From the NCBI RefSeq assembly GCF_028389875.1, contig NC_084673.1, forward strand, positions 17,521,501-17,585,500: a stretch of DNA of 64,000 nucleotides, given 5' to 3'. Below, one piece after another: positions 52,000-64,000 of this stretch. The notes beneath the pieces were generated by a model. The model had not been told where the DNA came from. It worked only from the letters and a program-made list of their open reading frames with translations, and searched no databases. Each line of letters starts with the position of its first letter. The stretch's first letter is position 1. The DNA is from Rhea pennata. Lineage: Eukaryota; Chordata; Aves; Rheiformes; Rheidae. A program made the translations under genes and the position numbers.

Positions 52000-52039
52000 T
52001 AGCAGCTCCAGAAATACCAACTGATTTTACTCTCCTTCA
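51996..52039 (+). CDS. STAG2: STAG2 coding exon 1 (start codon; residues 1-15, last codon split)
   Basis: Start of cohesin subunit SA2. The ATG at 51996 has G at -3 and an upstream in-frame stop, and opens MIAAPEIPTDFTLLQ. This matches the STAG2 N-terminus (MIAAPEIP) and not STAG1, which begins differently. The donor is GTAAGT at 52040, so the exon ends CTTCA and the final Gln codon is split CA|G with the next exon. Ending one base later would leave no GT donor and put the next exon out of frame. One visible difference from the human protein as I remember it is Thr for Asn at residue 12. The neighbouring gene XIAP supports the identification. Confidence 0.96.
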
Positions 52040-54424
52040 GTAAGTGCTTTAAGGATTTGTTGATTTGATTTTTAAATGTACTGATACTTTTCAATGTTAA
52101 TACTTACAGTGTGTTTTTTTTTCCTTGCTGGGGAAAACATTGAGGGATGGGGTTCTAGATTTTTTTTTCCCCAACAAGAAGTTGATAAATACATTGTTTG
52201 AATTGTCTCTTTCAGTTTTCAAAGGGAATTAAAATAGGCATTTTAGAAGTGCTTATTTTTTTTTGTTTTTTAAATCCTTTTAAAGCTTTGCTTATGTGGA
52301 AGTCATCACAACAGAAATATTATTAATGAAAAATACGTTATACAAGGGGGAAAAGTTCTTCGAGGAATACCAAAAATTTAAGCTTCTTTTATTAAGCCCT
52401 CTTCATAAGACGAGATTAAGTAATTGAAATGTTAGCCCATGGTAACAGAGGTGGTCACCTAGTACTCTCATGGCACTCTAGTGCCAAAAGCTTTTGCTAC
52501 TGCGAGTCTTAACTTCCCTCAGTTATCAGTTCCCAGGTGTCTGTGATGTCATTTTATTAGATCACTAATCTTAATACAGTTCTTAAAAGTCTGTACTTGA
52601 TTTGCCAAAATGTAAAATCAGGACTGGATCACATTTTGGACAGAGAAATAAAATGATTAGTAGAAGTAAACTAACTTAACTAAAACAAGTTCCCATCTTT
52701 TCATTGTCAGTAGACATTAATCCATTACATTTTTTTTCCTTCCATAATTCAAGTAAAACTCAAAAATACTTTCCAGTCATAACTTCAAGTGAAAACATGG
52801 CAAACATTAAGTGAAAATATTAAGTCTACAGATCCTTAATTGAGAATATCAAGACTGTCCAGAGTTGATGACGTTATTAAAAAACATAATTTGGCAAATA
52901 CTTAAAAGTGTGAAAGTTTTACTATTGTTTTGAAAGCAGTCTAAAGAATCTCTGAGAATAATCTTGTCTGAATTAGATCTATTCAAATGTAAAGTCTGTT
53001 TAAAGTTGTTCCATGCTTAGACTTCTGTTTGCTGCATCTCACTTTTTCCACACAGAGGAAAGCAAATAAAAGGGTAGCTAAAATAATACTTGAGAATTTC
53101 TGCAACTGATGCGTGCACAGTGACATTGCATTCTTTATCTGCTGCTTTCTGTATTTTTAGAAAGATTTTAACCATCATTCTTTAATAGGTGTGCTGGGGT
53201 AGAGTGTAATTTGTTTCCTTGGAAATAGCAAAAAATCTCTAGGTTCTATGTAATGTCTGTCTTCGAAAGCTCCACGGGTGTGTGAAGAATTAATAAGACT
53301 AAGATGACACAGCTTCACCTCCTTCAAAATTTAAAAGTTAAGAGGAAAAAGGAGATGATGTTTGGAATCTCTGCAATTGGGTGAAATAATGTTCAATTCT
53401 TAAAAAGTCTAAAAAGATGCAAAGAAAAATTTGTGTTTCAGTTGGCTTGTTTATGTAGACTTTTTAATGAGAAATAAGCTGAAAGGAGAATGGTTTCATG
53501 TAAAATACTGCTTATACAGTTGTTTCTAATGATTTTTGACTAAGCTGGTGTAGTTCATTGCCTAGTGAAATGTTTGGAATTTGTATTCTGTCCTTGCCTA
53601 CAAAACTAAGAACACTTAAGAGACTTCGAAGAATTATTTTTGATTTTGAATTGTTTAAGACTACCATTATTTGCAGATCTGGAGATTTTTCCAGTTCATA
53701 TCAGAATGCCACAGAAGGCTGACAAAAACAGAAACGCAAAATGTGTTATGAGACAGAAAACTCCTTTTAGACAGTTTTACAAGAGTGAGTTAATTTTTTT
53801 GATTATATGAAGACTTTATATATAAATACACAGGAAGGAGTCTTCCTCCCTCCCCCCACCTCTTTTATTCTTTTTGCAATCTTTACGATTGCATTTTTAA
53901 ATCAAATCAGAAATTTATGATAGCAGCCTGAATTCTTTGTATTGCATCGTATATGTTAAAGCAAGATGTAATAACATCATTTAAGTTGTGTTTTAGCAAG
54001 AAATGTAAAAATAGGGATTATATAACCTAAACATTCTTCTATAATACAGATGATTTCTTTCCCCCTTCTCTCTTCCCTCCTCCCCCCCCCCCCCTTTGGT
54101 ATAGGTGCTTAAAATGTTAGTATTTTGATGCAACATACTTTAATGGTCCCCTTCGCCCAAGAAAAAAAAGCAACCTTCTTTCCCCCCCCCCCCCCCCCAA
54201 CTAAGCTTAAACAGAGCTACAGATAACTTCTGGGTAGAGAAACTTCACTGGACATCCCCCCCACCCCACTCCCCACCCGGTGACATGCGCAACTCTTGTC
54301 TGCTTGCTCAGCTTCTTATTTTGCTCTTGAAGTTGACTTAAGTTTAGGTATTATATGACTTCGATATTTTTAAGAAGTTTTTTGATGAAATGCATGAATG
54401 GTTCCTGTCTTTTTATCTTTGCAG
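52040..54424 (+). other. STAG2: STAG2 intron, 2,385 bp
   Basis: GTAAGT donor and TTTATCTTTGCAG acceptor. The right half holds three C-rich runs (54082-54094, 54182-54198, 54256-54278), all within 350 nt of the acceptor. No other feature recognised. Confidence 0.9.
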
Positions 54425-54503
54425 GGAGTCTGAAACACACTTCTCCTCTGATACAGACTTTGAGGATATTGAAGGAAAAAACCAAAAACAAGGCAAAGGA
54501 AAG
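54425..54503 (+). CDS. STAG2: STAG2 coding exon 2 (residues 15-41)
   Basis: 79 nt between TTTGCAG and GTATGA. The first G completes the split Gln codon, followed by 26 codons: [17 protein letters not shown], then the basic KNQKQGKGK. This is the acidic/serine-rich start of the disordered N-terminal arm of SA2, followed by a Lys/Gly-rich stretch. It ends in phase 0. The open frame runs on into the intron to 54621, but the splice site and STAG2 homology fix the end at 54503. Confidence 0.96.
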
Positions 54504-58154
<3,651 letters not shown>

Positions 58155-58251
58155 TCTGTAGTGGATGATTGGATAGAGTCATACAAACATGACAGAGATA
58201 TAGCACTTCTTGATCTCATAAACTTCTTTATTCAGTGTTCAGGCTGCAAAG
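58155..58251 (+). CDS. STAG2: STAG2 coding exon 4 (residues 96-128, last codon split)
   Basis: 97 nt from TTTTCAG to GTAAGA, phase 0 in and phase 1 out. It encodes [20 protein letters not shown] and then [13 protein letters not shown], the first helices of the SA2 HEAT-like fold. His in SYKHDRD and Lys in SGCKG agree with STAG2 rather than STAG1 (Gln and Arg there, from memory). The last G joins the next exon to make Gly. Read-through of the frame into the intron to 58385 is not coding. Confidence 0.97.
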
Positions 58252-59661
<1,410 letters not shown>

Positions 59662-60126
59662 TAATTTTACCTGTCCTCACCTTGCTGGACCATGTTGCTG
59701 CAGGTTTGTTTCAAGGATAGGTTCATTTTTAGAAATGGCCAGGCTTTTATGAATGAAAATCTTAAGCTCATTTTACTGTGGTTTTTAAGACTGTAGAAAA
59801 TAAGCGTCTACATGTAATTGTTTATATAGTAGTTCAACAAATATATATCCACTCTGTTTTAGAAAGTGGAAGCTCCCAGTGCTGAGGGGCTGTGTGTGTC
59901 CCCTTTGTGAATGTGGGGCTCTAAAATCTTAAACTTAACAACCATTTTGAAAGTTAATCTGTACATTTTTATTAATTCACAAATCGTGCAAACTTCAGTT
60001 TGATTAATATCAAACTGTCTTCAGTTTGCTTTGCCTTTTATGGGACTTTCTGGTCTTTCTCCTTTTAAATTGCCATTTTATTTTCTGTCTCAGTGAATGT
60101 TTATGTAAATGAAATACTTCCTTAAG

Positions 60127-60294
60127 GTTTATTTCTGAGGGGGGGTGGATAGGGCAGAGGTAGGAAACTTAGAATGTTAATTCAGTAAGTAGAGTTTTGT
60201 GTGATCTGAATTATACAAAGTGTTGGAAGTTGTCTCTGCATGTAAGAAACCAAAACTGGAAAGTACATTCATTTTTGTGTAATCAGATTCTTTC
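60127..60294 (+). repeat. Direct repeat, copy 1 of an intronic duplication
   Basis: Runs from GTTTATTTCTGAGG through GAATGTTAATTCAGTAAGTA and GAAACCAAAACTGGAAAGTA to GTGTAATCAGATTCTT. It recurs about 790 bp downstream with only a handful of differences, mostly in the G-run near its start. Confidence 0.93.
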
Positions 60295-60916
60295 ATGTGC
60301 TCTCTATTCCTAGGAAAATAAAAGGGACTTTAAAATCTCCTCCCAACATTCATCATAATGATAAATAATCAAATAATTTTCTTCTCACAAATTAAAATCC
60401 AAAAAGCATTGGTAACTTCAGCCGAGGGCACACGGTAGTGTGCACTGAAATCTAAAAAGTTTTGTTTTGGACTGTTTATTCAGTTCTTTGATCACTGAGT
60501 TATACTTGCTCTTTCTTCTAACAGAATTCTAATGAATAATTGCACTCAGACTTCTAATCTCTTTATGCATGCTGCCTTCGTTTTTAAGTTGTAATGTGTA
60601 GCCGGTTAGAGTAGGGAGTTACAGAAGCACTGATAAAAATTGTGTGGTTCCCCCCCCCCACTTTCCCTCATCCCCCTCGACATTTTGGCTGTTATTTGTA
60701 AAGATCCTCAAGCAGAGGAGGAAGATATGTTCATTATTTTCCAAGTGCTATAGTAGATTGTTTTATGTCAGGAATTTTCAGTCTGATGGAGGAGCATCTC
60801 CCTATAAATGTTAACACAGTCCTAAACTGAGTGTTCCTGAATATATCAGCTAACTGGTCATGTCATGCTGCTTTGCTTCTACTGTAACCAGAAGCAGATG
60901 TGTAAGGGGGTGTAAA

Positions 60917-61085
60917 GTTTATTTCTGGGGGGGGGGGAGGATAAGGCAGAGGTAGGAAACCTAGAATGTTAATTCAGTAAGTAGAGTTTTGTGTGATCTG
61001 AATTGTACAAAGTGTTGAAAGTTGTCTCTGCATGTAAGAAACCAAAACTGGAAAGTACATTCATTTTTGTGTAATCAGGTTCTTC
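60917..61085 (+). repeat. Direct repeat, copy 2 of an intronic duplication
   Basis: Near-identical to 60127-60294, with a longer G-run (about 11 G) near its start. It ends about 120 bp before the next STAG2 exon. A local duplication, not a known interspersed repeat as far as I can tell. Confidence 0.93.
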
Positions 61086-61204
61086 AGATGTATCATTTCT
61101 TGCTATCAAAAACCTGGACTCTTATGTTGCACCTGTCTCTCTTTAATTAAAAAAAAAAAGATTGTAAGATTTTCTTGTTTGTACCCCCCCCCCCTTTTTT
61201 TTAA

Positions 61205-64000
<2,796 letters not shown>

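Noticed and set aside
52034..52045. Ending the first STAG2 coding exon after CTTCAG (52040)
   Set aside because: That would leave TAAGTG as a non-GT donor. Ending at 52039 gives GTAAGT, and the next exon's leading G restores the Gln codon and the frame.

Overview
This window is ordinary vertebrate nuclear DNA: AT-rich introns, GT-AG splice junctions, homopolymer and microsatellite runs, and one large CpG island complex. It covers the 3' end of XIAP and the 5' part of STAG2, both on the + strand in a tail-to-head arrangement. A short fragment of a CR1 LINE in minus orientation, few interspersed repeats and compact coding introns suggest a bird, or less likely another sauropsid. I cannot name the species.

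Layout. 1-1312 is the last intron of XIAP. 1313-1506 is its terminal coding exon, with a complete RING domain. It is followed by a long AT-rich 3' UTR with candidate poly(A) signals at 4137, 4212 and, more distally, 7022. About 7.05-13.0 kb is intergenic and holds an exact 109-bp tandem duplication. A strong CpG island (about 13.08-14.72 kb), a GC-rich shoulder (to about 15.4 kb) and a second island (16.08-16.5 kb) form the STAG2 promoter region, with two or three plausible 5' UTR splice donors. A very long first intron (up to about 38 kb) follows. It contains a 13-bp-unit purine minisatellite of about 550 bp, a 29-bp minisatellite, a CR1 fragment and a good CTCF-like motif. From 51,895 to the window end lie seven consecutive STAG2 coding exons, giving residues 1-272 of a protein of roughly 1,230 residues. 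The reading frame is intact across every junction. The gene runs off the right edge.

XIAP is a caspase inhibitor and RING E3 ubiquitin ligase. STAG2 is the SA2 subunit of cohesin. The two are neighbours in other vertebrates, but I see no sign that they act together.

I did not find a new system such as a new gene family, mobile cassette or CRISPR array. The points most worth a second look are regulatory: a four-codon uORF whose stop overlaps the STAG2 start codon (AUGA); five same-strand YY1-like motifs just downstream of the presumed first exon; CTCF-like motifs in the promoter and first intron of a cohesin gene; and a possible minus-strand poly(A) site suggesting divergent transcription. 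All site calls were made by eye, without matrix scoring or alignment.
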